Shown here: in pieces, positions 36,128 to 44,841 of the stretch
Position numbering within the stretch: position 1 is the stretch's first letter
How the letters are laid out: every line of letters begins with the position of its first letter
Assembly (NCBI GenBank): GCA_016432725.1
Contig: JACJDG010000003.1
Span: forward strand, 2,108,001 to 2,172,000
Length of the DNA stretch: 64,000 nt
DNA from: Streptomyces sp. DHE7-1
Lineage (GTDB): Bacteria; Actinomycetota; Actinomycetes; Streptomycetales; Streptomycetaceae
Direction: 5' to 3'
Notes under the pieces: generated by a model
What the model saw: the letters and a program-made list of their open reading frames with translations, nothing else
What the model was told of the DNA's origin: nothing
The model's database searches: none
Translations under genes and position numbers: made by a program

Positions 36128-36351
36128 TCAGGCGGCGTCGTCCAGCCGGTCGAGGGCCGGTGCGCGCCGTTCGATCAGTTCCCGGCGGGGGCAGGCACCC
36201 CGGCCGAGCAGCGCCTGGATGCGCCGTACGCAGCCGCCGCAGTCCGTGCCCGCCTTGCAGGCGGAGGCAATCTGGCGGGGGTGTGGGCACCGTCCTCCGC
36301 GTGCTGCTTGACCTGGGCCTCGGTGACGCCGAAGCAGCTGCACACGTACAC
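36128..36351 (-). CDS. bfd: Bacterioferritin-associated ferredoxin (frameshifted)
   Basis: Bfd is a [2Fe-2S] protein that reduces bacterioferritin to release iron. The GTG at 36351, with GGGAGGTGA upstream, starts YVCSCFGVTEAQVKQHAEDGA. The frame is lost in GGGGG at 36277-36281. Repair gives TPRQIASACKAGTDCGGCVRRIQALL and 74 aa. The four cluster cysteines are those in VCSC and TDCGGC, the canonical C-x-C...C-x2-C pattern. An iron box lies about 55 bases upstream, consistent with expression under iron starvation. It converges on bfr. Confidence 0.87.
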
Positions 36352-36403
36352 GCGGATTCACCTCCCGACGGGATCGCTGTTCTCATGCCGTCCCGGTTTC
36401 CGG

Positions 36404-36422
36404 TGAGGCAAACCTAACCTTA
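36404..36422 (-). promoter_or_regulatory. Iron box (DmdR/IdeR-type) upstream of bfd
   Basis: The minus strand reads TAAGGTTAGGTTTGCCTCA, which matches 14 of 19 positions of the actinobacterial iron-box consensus TTAGGTTAGGCTAACCTAA. It lies 53-71 bases before the bfd start, where iron-loaded DmdR would repress transcription. Confidence 0.6.
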
Positions 36423-36450
36423 CCCATCACGTCGAGAGCACAAAAGTGCG

Positions 36451-36482
36451 TGGGGCGCGGATCCGGTGTGATCCGCGCCCCA
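36451..36482 (-). terminator. Terminator of the DAHP synthase gene
   Basis: A perfect 13-bp stem (36451-36463 with 36470-36482) with a 6-base loop lies just past the stop of the minus-strand DAHP synthase gene, followed on that strand by CGCACTTTTGTGC, which includes a short T run. Confidence 0.7.
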
Positions 36483-36488
36483 GATCAC

Positions 36489-37841
36489 TCACTGGTCCCG
36501 GTACATCTCCGCGACCAGGAACGCCAGGTCGAGGGACTGGCTGCGGTTCAGCCGCGGGTCGCAGGCCGTCTCGTAGCGCTGGTGCAGGTCGTCGACGAAG
36601 ATCTCGTCGCCGCCGCCCACGCACTCGGTGACGTCGTCGCCGGTCAGCTCCACGTGGATGCCGCCCGGGTGGGTGCCGAGGCCCTTGTGGACCTCGAAGA
36701 AGCCCTTGACCTCGTCGAGCACGTCGTCGAAGCGGCGGGTCTTGTGGCCGGAGGCCGCCTCGAAGGTGTTGCCGTGCATCGGGTCGGTCACCCAGGCCAC
36801 CGTGGCGCCGGACGCCGTGACCTTCTCGACCAGCTCGGGGAGCCGGTCGCGGATCTTGTCGGCGCCCATGCGGACGATGAACGTCAGCCGGCCCGGCTCC
36901 CGCTCGGGGTCGAGGCGGTCGATGTAGCGCAGCGCCTCCTCGGCCGTGGTGGTCGGGCCGAGCTTGATGCCGATGGGGTTGCGGATGCGCGAGGCGAACT
37001 CGATGTGCGCGCCGTCCAGCTGCCGGGTGCGCTCACCGATCCACACCATGTGGCCGGAGACGTCGTACAGCCGGCCGGTGCGGGAGTCGACCCTGGTCAG
37101 GGCGGACTCGTAGTCCAGCAGCAGCGCCTCGTGCGAGGAGAAGAACTCGACGGTCTTGAACTCCTCCGGGTCGGTGCCGCAGGCCCGCATGAAGTTCAGC
37201 GCGCTGTCGATCTCCCGCGCCAGCTGCTCGTAGCGCTGCCCGGACGGGGACGACTTCACGAAGTCCTGGTTCCAGGCGTGCACCTGGCGCAGGTCGGCGT
37301 ACCCGCCGGTGGTGAAGGCGCGCACCAGGTTCAGCGTGGAGGCCGAGGCGTTGTACATGCGCTTCAGCCGCTCGGGGTCCGGGACGCGGGCTTCCTCGGT
37401 GAAGTCGAAGCCGTTGACGGAGTCGCCGCGGTAGGTCGGCAGCGTCACGCCGTCGCGGGTCTCGGTCGGCTTGGAGCGCGGCTTGGAGTACTGGCCGGCG
37501 ATCCGGCCCACCTTGACCACCGGCACGGAGGCCGCGTAGGTGAGGACGGCACCCATCTGGAGCAGCGTCTTGAGCTTGTTGCGGATGTGGTCGGCGGACA
37601 CCGCGTCGAAGGCCTCGGCGCAGTCGCCGCCCTGGAGGAGGAACGCCTCTCCCTTGGCGACGGCCGCCATCCGGGCGCGCAGCTGGTCGCACTCGCCCGC
37701 GAAGACGAGCGGCGGATACGACTCGAGGTCCGCGATCACTGCGCGCAGAGCCTCGGTGTCGGGGTACTCGGGCTGCTGCGCCGCGGGCAGGTCTCGCCAG
37801 GTGTTGCCAGCGCTCGCGCTGGTCTTAGCGTTCACGGTCAC
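36489..37841 (-). CDS. aroH: 3-deoxy-7-phosphoheptulonate synthase, class II
   Basis: The enzyme condenses phosphoenolpyruvate with erythrose 4-phosphate, the first step of the shikimate pathway. It is 450 aa, intact and plant/class II type. Key segments are PPLVFAGECDQLR, AFLLQGGDCAEAF (metal-binding Cys), GRIAGQYSKPRS, EFFSSHEALLLDYE, HMVWIGERTRQLDGAHIEF, GIKLGPTT and DPMHGNT. GTG 37841 gives VTVNAKTS; GTG 37835 is also possible. It is divergent from the trp leader and anthranilate synthase gene, linking entry to the pathway with its tryptophan/anthranilate branch. Confidence 0.94.
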   Translation of the reverse strand: MTVNAKTSASAGNTWRDLPAAQQPEYPDTEALRAVIADLESYPPLVFAGECDQLRARMAAVAKGEAFLLQGGDCAEAFDAVSADHIRNKLKTLLQMGAVLTYAASVPVVKVGRIAGQYSKPRSKPTETRDGVTLPTYRGDSVNGFDFTEEARVPDPERLKRMYNASASTLNLVRAFTTGGYADLRQVHAWNQDFVKSSPSGQRYEQLAREIDSALNFMRACGTDPEEFKTVEFFSSHEALLLDYESALTRVDSRTGRLYDVSGHMVWIGERTRQLDGAHIEFASRIRNPIGIKLGPTTTAEEALRYIDRLDPEREPGRLTFIVRMGADKIRDRLPELVEKVTASGATVAWVTDPMHGNTFEAASGHKTRRFDDVLDEVKGFFEVHKGLGTHPGGIHVELTGDDVTECVGGGDEIFVDDLHQRYETACDPRLNRSQSLDLAFLVAEMYRDQ

Positions 37842-37946
37842 CCCTCAAACACTACGGGGTCGTGTCGCGTGCTCTTCGTTCGGCTCGAAGGATGAGACGG
37901 ACTGTTTGCCCTGTGGACGGCTGAGCGGTGCGGTAGGGTTCCCGGC

Positions 37947-38003
37947 ATGTTCGCGCCTTCGATCCAGAACTGGTGGTGGACCGCTCATCCGGCGGCCCAC
38001 TGA
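37947..38003 (+). CDS. trpL: trp leader peptide (18 aa)
   Basis: ATG 37947 encodes MFAPSIQNWWWTAHPAAH and stops at 38001-38003. Three consecutive Trp codons in a tiny reading frame upstream of an anthranilate synthase gene, followed by a terminator hairpin, are the signature of ribosome-mediated attenuation. A very similar attenuator has been described for a Streptomyces venezuelae anthranilate synthase gene. Confidence 0.88.
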   Translation: MFAPSIQNWWWTAHPAAH

Positions 38004-38025
38004 CTGCGCGTACGCAAGACTTCGC

Positions 38026-38050
38026 GAAGGCCGCCCGAGGGGCGGCCTTC
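38026..38050 (+). terminator. trp attenuator terminator
   Basis: An 11-bp perfect stem (38026-38036 with 38040-38050) with a 3-base loop, followed by CGCGTTTCCC. It starts 23 bases after the leader-peptide stop and 59 bases before the anthranilate synthase start, where it can end transcription when tryptophan is plentiful. Confidence 0.8.
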
Positions 38051-38108
38051 CGCGTTTCCCGGGGCCGTTCCTCTCCGTCAGACAGACGACCGAGAAGGAG
38101 CCCCACCC

Positions 38109-40006
38109 GTGAACCTGCAGGACCTGCTGTCCGATCCCCGTCCCTTCGCGCTGCTCCGCCGGCACACCCCGGGCCGGGACGAGCACCCGGTGGAGCTGCT
38201 GCTCGGACCCGTCACCGCCCGGGACGAGCTGGCCGACCTGCCCGACGAGGGCCTGGCGCTCATCCCGTTCCGGCAGATCCGCGAGCGCGGCTTCGACGTC
38301 CGGGACGACGGCACCCCGCTGCTGGTGCTGACCCCCGAGGAATCGTACGAGATCCCGCTCGCCGAGGCCCTGCGGTCGCTGCCCGGCCACGAGGTGCGGG
38401 TCGAGGGCGGCGGCTTCGACGTCGGCGACGAGGAGTACGGCGAGATCGTCGGGAGGGTGCTGCGCGAGGAGATCGGCCGGGGCGAGGGCGCCAACTTCGT
38501 GATCCGGCGGACGTACGAGGGCGAGATCCCCGGCTTCGGGCGGGCGGACGCGCTGGCGCTGTTCCGGCGGCTGCTGGAGGGCGAGCGGGGCGCGTACTGG
38601 ACGTTCCTGGTGCACACCCCGGAGCGGACCCTGGTCGGTGCCAGCCCCGAGGTGCACGTGCGGATGTCGGGCGGGACCGTCGTGATGAACCCGATCAGCG
38701 GGACGTACCGCTATCCGGCCGGGGGCCGACGCCGGAGCATCTGCTGGACTTCCTCGCCGACGGCAAGGAGATCGAGGAGCTGTCCATGGTCGTCGACGAG
38801 GAACTGAAGATGATGTGCACCGTCGGCGACATGGGCGGGGTGGTCGTCGGGCCGCGGCTCAAGGAGATGGCGCACCTCGCGCACACCGAGTACGAGCTGC
38901 GCGGGAAGTCCTCCCTGGACGCCCGGGAGGTGCTGCGGGAGACCATGTTCGCGGCCACGGTCACCGGGTCGCCGGTGCAGAACGCCTGCCGGGTGATCGA
39001 ACGGCACGAGGCCGGCGGGCGCGGCTACTACGGGGGCGCCCTGGCCCTGCTCGGGCGGGACTCCGGCGGCGCCCAGACGCTGGACTCCCCCATCCTGATC
39101 CGCACCGCCCACATCACCGGCGGGGGCACCTCCCGCTCGAGCGGAGCCGAGAGCGGGGGAGGCCGGCTGCGCGTCCCGGTCGGCGCGACGCTGGTGCGCG
39201 GCTCGGATCCGGCGAGTGAGGTGGCGGAGACGCACGCGAAGGCGGCGGGGGTGCTCGCGGCCCTCGGGGTACGGCCGTCCGCGCCGCGCGCGGAGAGCAG
39301 GCCCGCCCGGCTGGCCGACGATCCCCGGGTGCGGGCCGCGCTGGACGGGCGCCGCGCCTCCCTCGCCCCGTTCTGGCTGCGGATGCAGGAGCGCTCCGAG
39401 ACCCTCACGGGGCACGCGCTCGTCGTCGACGGCGAGGACACCTTCACGGCGATGCTGGCGCACGTGCTGCGCTCGGCCGGGCTGGAGGTGACCGTCCGGC
39501 GCTACGACGAGCCGGGACTGCGGCAGACCTTGCTCGCGCACCCGGGGCCGGTGGTGCTGGGGCCGGGCCCGGGCGACCCGTCCGACCCGTCCGACCCGAA
39601 GATGCGCGTCCTGCGGGACCTGGCCGCCGCGGTGATCGGTGAGCACCGGCACGGCGTCCTCGGGGTCTGCCTGGGGCACGAGCTGATCGCGGCGGAGCTG
39701 GGCCTGGAGATCGTCCGCAAGGAGGTCCCGTACCAGGGCGCGCAGACCGTGATCGACCTGTTCGGGCGGCCCGAGACGGTCGGCTTCTACAACAGCTTCA
39801 CGGCCCGCTGCGACGACGAGGCCGCCCGGGAGCTGGCCGCGCACCACGTGGAGGTGAGCCGGGCGGAGAACGGGGAGGTGCACGCCGTGCGCGGTCCGGG
39901 GTTCGCCGGGGTGCAGTTCCACCCGGAGTCGGTGCTGACCCTGAACGGGGCGGCGGTCGTGCGCGAGCTGATCGGCGCGCTGCGCGGGGTGAGCAGCACG
40001 GGCTGA
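38109..40006 (+). CDS. trpE: Fused anthranilate synthase (TrpE-TrpG type), frameshifted
   Basis: The enzyme makes anthranilate from chorismate and glutamine. It has about 632 aa from GTG 38109 with AAGGAG upstream. The N-terminal chorismate-binding domain includes ISGTYR, VDEELKMMCTVGDM and YYGGALALLG. The frame breaks at GGGGG 38721-38725; six would give PAGGPTPEHLLDFLADGKEIEEL. The C-terminal glutaminase domain (about 440-630) has GVCLGHELIA (catalytic Cys) and VQFHPESV (His, Glu). The fused layout resembles PhzE-type synthases. A palindromic element (39122-39162) adds the in-frame peptide TSRSSGAESGGG. The attenuator shows tryptophan control. Confidence 0.88.
39122..39162 (+). repeat. GC-rich palindromic interspersed element, copy B
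   Basis: GGGGGCACCTCCCGCTCGAGC at one end and GAGAGCGGGGGAGG at the other match copy A (24478-24515) closely. The insert is in frame inside the anthranilate synthase gene, between HIT and RLRVPVG, a loop between the two enzyme parts' final TrpE strands. Confidence 0.65.
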
Positions 40007-40015
40007 CGGGCCTGC

Positions 40016-40056
40016 GGCGGGACCCGGGCACCGGACGGCGGTTCCCGGGCCCCGCC
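40016..40056. terminator. Hairpin between convergent anthranilate synthase and phosphofructokinase genes
   Basis: A 13-position stem with one mismatch (40016-40028 with 40044-40056) around a 15-base loop fills most of the 71-base convergent gap and could serve both genes. Confidence 0.5.
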
Positions 40057-40077
40057 GAGTGCGGACCTGGCGCACCG

Positions 40078-41106
40078 TCAGCCGAAGAACACCCCGGCCT
40101 CCTCGTACAGCTTCGGGTCCACGGTCTTCAGCCTGGCCGTGGCCTCGGCGATCGGGACGCGCACGATGTCGGTGCCGCGCAGGGCGACCATCTTGCCGAA
40201 GTCGCCGTCGCGCACGCAGTCGATGGCGTGCAGGCCGAAGCGGGTGGCGAGCCAGCGGTCGAAGGCGCTGGGGGTGCCGCCGCGCTGGATGTGCCCGAGC
40301 ACGGTCGTGCGGGCCTCCTTGCCGGTGCGCTTCTCGATCTCCTTGGCCAGCCACTCGCCGACCCCGGACAGCCGGACGTGGCCGAAGGAGTCCAGCGACC
40401 CGTCCTTGAGGACCATCTCGCCGTCCTTGGGCATGGCGCCCTCGGCGACGACGACGATCGGGGCGTACGAGGCCGTGAAGCGGGAGGTGATCCAGGCGCA
40501 CACCTGGTCGAGGTCGAAGCGCTGCTCGGGGATGAGGATGACGTTGGCGCCGCCGGCCAGCCCGGAGTGCAGGGCGATCCAGCCTGCGTGACGCCCCATC
40601 ACCTCGCAGACCAGGACCCGCATGTGGGACTCGGCGGTGGTGTGCAGGCGGTCGATGGCCTCGGTGGCGATGCCGACCGCGGTGTCGAAGCCGAAGGTGT
40701 AGTCGGTGGCGGACAGGTCGTTGTCGATGGTCTTCGGCACGCCGACGCAGGGCACGCCGTACTCGTCGGAGAGGCGGGCGGCGACGCCCAGGGTGTCCTC
40801 GCCGCCGATCGCGATGAGCGCGTCCACCTCCTGCTTGGCCAGGTTCTCCTTGATGCGGCGGATGCCGTCCTCCACCTTGAGGGGGTTGGTCCGCGAGGAG
40901 CCGAGCACGGTGCCCCCGCGGGGCAGGATGCCGCGCACCGCCGGGATGTCGAGGCGGACCGTGTAGTTCTCGAGCGGACCGCGCCAGCCGTCCCGGAAGC
41001 CGACGAAGTCGTATCCGTACTCCTGCACGCCCTTGCGGACGACGCCCCGGATGACGGCGTTGAGCCCGGGGCAGTCGCCGCCACCGGTCAGTACTCCCAC
41101 CCGCAT
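40078..41106 (-). CDS. pfkA: 6-phosphofructokinase
   Basis: The enzyme phosphorylates fructose 6-phosphate in glycolysis. It is 342 aa, intact, from ATG 41106. Motifs are LTGGGDCPGLNAVIRG, IGGEDTLGVA, the catalytic PKTIDNDL, EVMGRHAGWIA and GHIQRGGTPSAFDR. The GGEDT segment, where classical ATP enzymes have GGDGS, places it in the actinobacterial group that includes both ATP- and pyrophosphate-dependent enzymes. Phosphate-donor specificity therefore cannot be settled by eye. It sits between anthranilate synthase and the two-component genes. Confidence 0.93.
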   Translation of the reverse strand: MRVGVLTGGGDCPGLNAVIRGVVRKGVQEYGYDFVGFRDGWRGPLENYTVRLDIPAVRGILPRGGTVLGSSRTNPLKVEDGIRRIKENLAKQEVDALIAIGGEDTLGVAARLSDEYGVPCVGVPKTIDNDLSATDYTFGFDTAVGIATEAIDRLHTTAESHMRVLVCEVMGRHAGWIALHSGLAGGANVILIPEQRFDLDQVCAWITSRFTASYAPIVVVAEGAMPKDGEMVLKDGSLDSFGHVRLSGVGEWLAKEIEKRTGKEARTTVLGHIQRGGTPSAFDRWLATRFGLHAIDCVRDGDFGKMVALRGTDIVRVPIAEATARLKTVDPKLYEEAGVFFG

Positions 41107-41230
41107 GCCACACGTCCCTTCACCGCGGTTACCTGACGATCACTCACAGTAATGGTGATGTGTGTCACACGGCGAGAGGCGGGGAGGGCGATTCCGGTGA
41201 ATTGCCGGGAGACCGTTCGACCGGCCGGTG

Positions 41231-41908
41231 TCACTCCTCGTCGAGGCCGCGTTCGATCGCGTACCGCACCAGCTCGACCCGGTTGTGGAGCTGGAGCTTG
41301 CCGAGGGTGTTCTGGACGTGGTTCTGGACGGTGCGGTGGGAGATGACGAGACGCTCGGCGATCTGCTTGTAGCTGAGGCCCTTGGCGACCAGCCGCAGCA
41401 CCTCGGTCTCCCGCTCGGTCAGCCGGGGTGCCCCCGGAGTGCCGGTGTCCGGGGCGGGCGCGGGCTCGGCGGCGAGGCGCCGGTACTCGCCGAGGACCAG
41501 TCCGGCGAGGCCCGGGGTGAACACCGGGTCGCCGACGGCGGTGCGGCGCACCGCGTCGAGCAGTTCCCCGGTGGAGGCCGACTTCAGCAGATAGCCCGTC
41601 GCGCCGGACTTCACCGCCTCCAGCACGTCGGCGTGCTCACCGCTGGCGGAGAGCACCAGGACGCGCAGCGCGGGGTTGTGGGCCACCAGTTCCTTGCACA
41701 CCGTCACGCCGGGCTTGGCGGGCAGGTTGAGGTCCAGCACGAGGACGTCCGGGGCCACGGCCTTGGCGCGCCGGACCGCCTGTTCGCCGTCGCCCGCGGT
41801 GGCGACCACCTCGAAGCCGGACTCGGCGAGGTCCCGGGCGACCGCGTCGCGCCACATGGGGTGGTCGTCGACCACCATGACTCTGATCGGACCCTGTGCC
41901 TGCGTCAT
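41231..41908 (-). CDS. macR: NarL/LuxR-type response regulator, MacR-like
   Basis: The 225-aa protein has a receiver domain (VMVVDDHP, phosphoacceptor Asp in VLVLDLNLP, KSAS Lys) and a C-terminal LuxR helix-turn-helix (LTERETEVLRLVAKGLSYKQ, HRTVQNHVQNTL). ATG 41908 overlaps the end of the sensor kinase gene, giving a coupled pair. Gene position and kinase type correspond to MacRS of Streptomyces coelicolor, which controls membrane-protein genes and morphogenesis through TGAGTACnnGTACTCA sites. One such site is in this window at 21710-21725. Confidence 0.88.
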   Translation of the reverse strand: MTQAQGPIRVMVVDDHPMWRDAVARDLAESGFEVVATAGDGEQAVRRAKAVAPDVLVLDLNLPAKPGVTVCKELVAHNPALRVLVLSASGEHADVLEAVKSGATGYLLKSASTGELLDAVRRTAVGDPVFTPGLAGLVLGEYRRLAAEPAPAPDTGTPGAPRLTERETEVLRLVAKGLSYKQIAERLVISHRTVQNHVQNTLGKLQLHNRVELVRYAIERGLDEE

Positions 41909-43137
41909 CGCCGCTCCGCCTTCCCCCGCGCCCTCGCGGCGCCCTTCGGTACCTTCAGTTCGACCTCCGTGCCCTGTCCGGGCACCGAGATCAGCTCGGC
42001 GCTGCCGCCGAGGTCGCGCAGCCGGCCGCGGATCGACTGGGCCACGCCCAGCCGGCCCTCGCCCTCGGCCTGGGCCAGCCGTCCCTCGGGGATGCCGGGG
42101 CCGTCGTCCCGCACGGTCACCACGATCCCGTCCGGTTCGTCCTCGACCAGGATCCAGGCCCGGGCCTCGGCTCCGGCGTGCTCGCGCACGTTGTCCAGGG
42201 CCGCCCCGACCGCCGCCGCCAGCTCCCGCGCGGCCGGCCGCGGCAGTTCGACCGGGGCGCCGGGCTCGGCGAGGCTGGTGCGGGCGCCCGCGTGGCGGGC
42301 GAGCAGGGCGCGCAGGTCGACCGGGCCGTCCGGATCGTCGTCGTAGGGCTCGTCGACCGCGCGGACGACGGCTCCGGCGGCGGCGTCCTCCGAGACCCGG
42401 GACACCGGCAGCAGACCGCCGGAGACCAGCGTGCGCAGCGCCACCTCCTGCTCGCCGGCCAGCCGCCCCAGCTCGGCGGCCTCGCCGCCGATGACCGCGC
42501 CGCGCCGCTGCACCATCGCCAGCACCTGGAGCACTCCGTCGTGGATGTCCCGGGCCAGCCGCTCGCGCTCGCGGGTCGCCGCCTCGATCTCCAGGGCGCG
42601 GGCGAGGGTGCGTTCGGAGGCGCGGGCGACCTCCACCACGTAGCCGATGGCGATGGACGCGACCCACACCAGGATCACGTTGTGCACGGTGTCCCGGGCC
42701 GGGCTGCCGCGCTCCACGAGGTTGACGGCGGCGACGGCCGTGGAGGCCACGGCGGCCCAGCGCCAGCCGCCCTTGATGGCGAAGGCCAGCACCGCGCCCG
42801 CGGTCCATATCGACGGCAGGGTCGGGCCGCCGCCCGCGATCCGCTCGTGGTTGTCGGCGAGCGGGGTGAGCAGGATGCCGGTGAGCGCGACGGCCAGGTC
42901 GGCGGCCAGGAAGCCCCTGGTGCAGCTCGCCGCGTTCGCCACCTTCGGCAGGGTGGCGAGGGTCCACACGACCAGGACCGCGTAGTAGCCGACGGCGACC
43001 CAGGGACGCACGAAGTGGTCGTACGCGGTGGCGCACAGGCCGATCGCGTACAGCATCGTCAGCACCCGGTATCCGGCGAGCGCGCGCCACAGCGGCAGTT
43101 CGACCGACATCCTCATGACCCGCTCACGCCTGGGCAT
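41905..43137 (-). CDS. macS: Sensor histidine kinase with DUF5931 domain, MacS-like
   Basis: The 410-aa protein starts at ATG 43137; ATG 43116 and 43110 are alternatives. Five or six N-terminal membrane spans form the DUF5931 sensor region. The dimerisation/phosphoacceptor segment RERERLARDIHDGVLQVLA carries the His. The ATPase domain has an N box (ALDNVREHAGA) and G box (RDDGPGIPEGRL, EGRLGVAQSIRGRL). It is of the NarX/DesK-like HPK7 type that pairs with LuxR-type regulators. Its stop overlaps the regulator ATG. The signal is unknown, probably envelope related. Confidence 0.88.
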   Translation of the reverse strand: MPRRERVMRMSVELPLWRALAGYRVLTMLYAIGLCATAYDHFVRPWVAVGYYAVLVVWTLATLPKVANAASCTRGFLAADLAVALTGILLTPLADNHERIAGGGPTLPSIWTAGAVLAFAIKGGWRWAAVASTAVAAVNLVERGSPARDTVHNVILVWVASIAIGYVVEVARASERTLARALEIEAATRERERLARDIHDGVLQVLAMVQRRGAVIGGEAAELGRLAGEQEVALRTLVSGGLLPVSRVSEDAAAGAVVRAVDEPYDDDPDGPVDLRALLARHAGARTSLAEPGAPVELPRPAARELAAAVGAALDNVREHAGAEARAWILVEDEPDGIVVTVRDDGPGIPEGRLAQAEGEGRLGVAQSIRGRLRDLGGSAELISVPGQGTEVELKVPKGAARARGKAERR

Positions 43138-43167
43138 GGCCCCGCCCCCCGATCCCCCGGTCCCCCG

Positions 43168-43914
43168 CTAGCTCCCGCTCTGCTTCTTCTCCGCCTTCTC
43201 GGCCTTCTCGGCCTCCTTGGCGGCCTTCGCCGCGTCCGCGATCTGCCGCTTGGCGGCGGTCGCGTACATGTCGACGTATTCCTGGCCGGAGAGCTTCATG
43301 ATCTCGTACATGACCTCGTCGGTCACCGCGCGCAGCACGAAGCGGTCGTGCTCCATGCCGTGGTAGCGGCTGAAGTCCAGGGGCTTGCCGATGCGGATGC
43401 CCGGGCGCATCAGCTTGGGCATCACCTGGCCGGGCGGCTGGATCTTCTCGGTGTCGATCATCGCGACCGGGATGACCGGCGCGCCGGTGGCGAGCGCCAC
43501 GCGCGCGAGGCCGCCGGGCTTGCCCCGGTACAGCCGGCCGTCGGGCGAGCGGGTGCCCTCGGGGTAGATGCCGAACAGCTCCCCGCGTTCCAGCACCTCT
43601 ATCCCGCTCTTGATCGCCGCCTCGCCGGCGCCGCGCGCCCCGGAGCGGTCCACCGGGAGCTGTCCGACGCCCTTGAAGAAGGCCGCGGTGAGGCGGCCCT
43701 TGACGCCGGGGGTGGTGAAGTACTCGGCCTTCGCGATGAAGGTGACCTTGCGGTCGAGGACCGCGGGCAGGAAGAACGAGTCCGAGAACGAGAGGTGATT
43801 GCTCGCCAGAATGGCGGCGCCCTCGGGCGGAATGTTCTCCATGCCCTCCACCCAGGGCCTGAAGGCGACCTTCAGCGGCCCTCCGATGGCGACCTTCATC
43901 GTGCCGTACAACAC
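43168..43914 (-). CDS. 1-acyl-sn-glycerol-3-phosphate acyltransferase (PlsC family)
   Basis: The enzyme acylates lysophosphatidic acid or a related acceptor at the membrane. It is 248 aa from GTG 43914, preceded by AGGAGG. Acyltransferase blocks are NHLSFSDSF (NHxxxxD), GVGQLPVDRSG, GIYPEGTRSPDG and VIPVAMIDTE. A Lys/Ala/Glu-rich C-terminal helix (AAKAAKEAEKAEKAEKK) is typical of actinobacterial members. In Mycobacterium the homologue (Rv2182c) lies in the same gene neighbourhood. The gene is intact. Confidence 0.9.
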   Translation of the reverse strand: MLYGTMKVAIGGPLKVAFRPWVEGMENIPPEGAAILASNHLSFSDSFFLPAVLDRKVTFIAKAEYFTTPGVKGRLTAAFFKGVGQLPVDRSGARGAGEAAIKSGIEVLERGELFGIYPEGTRSPDGRLYRGKPGGLARVALATGAPVIPVAMIDTEKIQPPGQVMPKLMRPGIRIGKPLDFSRYHGMEHDRFVLRAVTDEVMYEIMKLSGQEYVDMYATAAKRQIADAAKAAKEAEKAEKAEKKQSGS

Positions 43915-44061
43915 CCGCGTGCCTCCTGTTTCCGTCGGTCAGACCATAACCCGGAGTGCCGCCAATGGGCCCGACGACCCTGGTCGGTGTCAGTGCGGTC
44001 GCGTACGGTGAACCACATCCGCCAGTTCTTCACGCCTTTCTCAGGAACAGGAGCCCGAAAG

Positions 44062-44841
44062 GTGCCGGTTCTTCCCGGAGCCGAGCCGTACCGCCACGAG
44101 GGCGGGGAGGTGGGTGTCCTCCTCTGTCACGGCTTCACCGGCTCGCCCCAGTCGCTGCGCCCCTGGGCGGAGCACCACGCGGCACACGGTCTGACCGTGT
44201 CGCTGCCGCTGCTGCCCGGGCACGGCACCCGCTGGGAGGACCTCCAGGTCACGGGCTGGGAGGACTGGTACGCGGAGGTGGACCGCGAGCTGCGGCTGCT
44301 GGCCGGCCGCTGCTCACGGGTGTTCGTCGGCGGGCTCTCGATGGGCGCGGCGCTGGCGCTGCGGCTGGCCGCGAAGCACGGGGACGGCGTCGCGGGCGTG
44401 GTGGTCGTCAACCCGGTGAACCGGGTGCACGGCCTGTCGGGGTACGCCCTTCCGGTGGCCCGGCACCTGGCGCGCTCGACGAGGGGCATCACCGGCGACA
44501 TCGCCAAGGAGGGCGCCGCGGAGCTGGGTTACGACCGGGTGCCGCTGCACGCGGCGCACTCCCTGCGAAGGTTCCTGCGCCGGCTGGACGGCGAGCTGCC
44601 CCAGGTGACCCAGCCGTTGCTGCTGCTGCGCGGCGCCCACGACCATGTGGTCCCGGCGGCCGACTCGGCGCGCGTGCTGAGCCGGGTGTCCTCCCGGGAC
44701 GTCACCGAGACCGTGCTGGAACAGAGCCGCCATGTGGCGACGTTGGACTACGACGCGGACCGGATCTTCGAGGAGAGCCTCGCCTTCATCGGCCGGCTCG
44801 CACCCATGACCGGCAAGGAAGGGACGGCCGCAGTTGGCTGA
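44062..44841 (+). CDS. Alpha/beta hydrolase, carboxylesterase/monoacylglycerol-lipase type
   Basis: The 259-aa protein starts at GTG 44062 with AGGAG upstream. The oxyanion segment is CHGFTGSPQSLRPWA, the nucleophile Ser is in VGGLSMGAAL, the acid in LLLRGAHDHVV and the His in EQSRHVATLDYD. The HGFTGSP start and the GLSMG elbow match the Est30/monoglyceride-lipase group. It is divergent from the acyltransferase gene, hinting at lipid turnover. The next gene starts eight bases before its stop. Confidence 0.9.
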   Translation: MPVLPGAEPYRHEGGEVGVLLCHGFTGSPQSLRPWAEHHAAHGLTVSLPLLPGHGTRWEDLQVTGWEDWYAEVDRELRLLAGRCSRVFVGGLSMGAALALRLAAKHGDGVAGVVVVNPVNRVHGLSGYALPVARHLARSTRGITGDIAKEGAAELGYDRVPLHAAHSLRRFLRRLDGELPQVTQPLLLLRGAHDHVVPAADSARVLSRVSSRDVTETVLEQSRHVATLDYDADRIFEESLAFIGRLAPMTGKEGTAAVG

